This document shows, one piece after another, positions 6,852 to 7,664 of a stretch of 7,664 bases of DNA. The DNA comes from Labilithrix luteola (GTDB lineage: Bacteria; Myxococcota_A; Polyangia; Polyangiales; Polyangiaceae). Every line of letters begins with the position of its first letter. Position 1 is the stretch's first letter. The DNA lies in NCBI GenBank assembly GCA_026225435.1, contig JAMFST010000838.1:1-7664 (forward strand). The letters run 5' to 3'. The translations under genes and the position numbers were made by a program. The notes under the pieces are model-generated. The model worked only from the letters and a program-made list of their open reading frames with translations, was not told the DNA's origin and ran no database searches.

Positions 6852-7210
6852 TCCCGAAGAAGACCATCTTCGAGCTGGCGGCAACGCTCGGCGGCGTTCC
6901 GGTGCTCGGCGCGCTGGAGGGATCTCCAGCCGCCCGCGCGGGCATTCGCTACGGCGACATCCTGCTGGTCGCCAACGGGATGCGCACGCGTACCGTGGTG
7001 GACTACGTCGAGGCCAAGGCGCTCGACGTCAAAGGGATGGACGTGACCTTCTTCCGTCAGGGGGCAGAGCAGAGCCTGCGGCTGGAGTACGGACCGGCAG
7101 CAAGCGGCACGCGTGACGCCGCCGGGCTCCTGGCGGAGCTCATCGAGATGCGACTGCTCATCCCCTCTGGTCCCTCTGGCGAAAACGGCGCCGGCGGCAA
7201 GGACTCCTAG
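6848..7210 (+). CDS. Small PDZ-domain protein, start uncertain
   Basis: 120 residues if translation starts at CTG 6848, 102 if it starts at GTG 6902. The PDZ core (HtrA/DegP-like type) is clear: LGGVPVLGALEGSPAARAGIRYGDILLVANGMRTRTVVDYVEA, with the SPAxxAG and GDILLVANG signatures. A short Ser/Gly-rich tail ends at TAG 7208-7210. There is no signal peptide and no protease domain, so it is probably a cytoplasmic adaptor that binds protein C-termini. The frame is open back to a TAA at 6794 but has no ATG, and its coding character extends back through IPKKTIFELAATLGG, to about 6851. The CTG overlaps the Roadblock stop as CTGA, the same four-base layout as the common ATGA overlap. The GTG start would remove part of the first PDZ strand and has no Shine-Dalgarno, so I prefer a start at 6848. 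It is coupled to the Roadblock gene. Confidence 0.82.
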   Translation: MIPKKTIFELAATLGGVPVLGALEGSPAARAGIRYGDILLVANGMRTRTVVDYVEAKALDVKGMDVTFFRQGAEQSLRLEYGPAASGTRDAAGLLAELIEMRLLIPSGPSGENGAGGKDS

Positions 7211-7223
7211 CGCTCACGCACGC

Positions 7224-7664
7224 TCACTCGCCCGCGACGAGCGGACCTCGGCTCTCCTCGCCGTGGCGGTTCAGGCCGAAGCGCTTCAACTTCCAGTAGA
7301 GGGTGCTGCGCGGCATGCCGAGCCGCCGCGCAGCCGCCTCGACCCGGCCGTTCTCCGCCAGGAGCGCCAGACGAATGTGCTCGCGCTCCACCTCGGCGCG
7401 CGTCGCGTCGCTCGCGTCGACACCGAGCAGCCGCTGGCTCCCTGGGTCCACGGTGATCATCCGCACGCTCGACGGCCGCTCGGGCACGAAGGGCCCCGCG
7501 GCTCCGGTGACCTCGTCGAAGCGCAGATCGTCGGCCGTGAGATCGACTCCTCCACGTAGCAGCGTGGAGCTCTCGATGACGTTCTTCAGCTCGCGGATGT
7601 TCCCCGGCCAGTGGTACTCGAGGAGCCGCGCCTCCGCGTCGGCGGTGATGGCTACCTGGGTCTC
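7224..7664 (-). CDS. Sigma-54-dependent transcriptional activator (NtrC/Fis family), C-terminal part
   Basis: The last 146 residues are visible; the rest lies beyond the right edge. The visible part starts in the AAA+ domain's C-terminal subdomain, with YHWPGNIRELKNVIE (residues 17-31 of the fragment), the hallmark WPGNxREL of sigma-54 enhancer-binding proteins. A linker of about 60 residues leads to a Fis-type helix-turn-helix near the C-terminus: AEVEREHIRLALLAENGRVEAAARRLGMPRSTLYWKLKRFGL. The GAFTGA sigma-54-contact loop and any sensory domain are outside the window. It converges on the PDZ gene with only 13 bases between the stop codons and no obvious terminator. Given the sigma-54 promoter and palindromic sites at 6197-6491, it is the natural candidate to control this cluster, but that link is an inference from proximity. 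Confidence 0.92.
   Translation of the reverse strand, partial: ETQVAITADAEARLLEYHWPGNIRELKNVIESSTLLRGGVDLTADDLRFDEVTGAAGPFVPERPSSVRMITVDPGSQRLLGVDASDATRAEVEREHIRLALLAENGRVEAAARRLGMPRSTLYWKLKRFGLNRHGEESRGPLVAGE

Noticed and set aside
6510..6884. 124-residue minus-strand frame opposite the plus-strand Roadblock gene
   Set aside because: Antisense shadow; the plus strand codes a clear Roadblock domain.
7145..7185. Short tandem CCTCTGG repeat near the end of the PDZ gene
   Set aside because: It encodes the repeated Ser-Gly-Pro of the tail; two copies only, with no sign of a functional repeat.

Overview
The window is very GC-rich, with strong third-position G/C bias. It carries MglA-type small GTPases next to Roadblock/LC7 proteins, a sigma-54 enhancer-binding activator and a DUF4349 lipoprotein. 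That combination fits a member of the Myxococcota (myxobacteria, perhaps the Polyangia/Sorangium side). The placement is an inference from gene content and composition, not from a database match.

Layout. Reading right to left from about 6196, the minus strand holds one gene run: an MglA-like protein with a degenerate nucleotide pocket and a long coiled-coil tail (4907-6196), a Roadblock/LC7 protein (4488-4850), an 89-residue shortened Roadblock-like protein coupled to it by TGATG (4219-4488), a second MglA-like GTPase with an intact P-loop and a 300-residue C-terminal extension (2695-4200), glmS (742-2634), and a DUF4349 lipoprotein that runs off the left edge (1-671). The plus strand holds a second Roadblock/LC7 protein (6492-6851), a small PDZ protein whose start seems to overlap its stop codon (6848-7210), and then, convergent on the minus strand, the C-terminal end of a sigma-54-dependent activator that runs off the right edge (7224-7664).

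The most interesting region is the 295-base divergent gap at 6197-6491. It contains a near-consensus sigma-54 promoter facing the plus-strand Roadblock/PDZ genes (6403-6418, 11 of 12 consensus positions), a weaker sigma-54-like element facing the minus-strand GTPase run (6212-6227), and between them a 37-base near-perfect palindrome plus a further dyad. Together these form three TCCAA...TTGGA-type sites about two helical turns apart. They lie about 110-150 bases upstream of the plus-strand start predicted from the promoter, a usual position for enhancer (UAS) sites, and an enhancer-binding protein gene lies just beyond the PDZ gene.

Interpretation. The window appears to encode an MglA/Roadblock-type signalling or polarity module: one probable GTPase, one probable pseudo-GTPase with a coiled coil, two paralogous Roadblock proteins, one reduced Roadblock-like protein and one PDZ protein, arranged around a shared sigma-54 control region. 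glmS and the lipoprotein gene look like cell-envelope genes downstream of it; whether they are co-transcribed with it cannot be told from the sequence.
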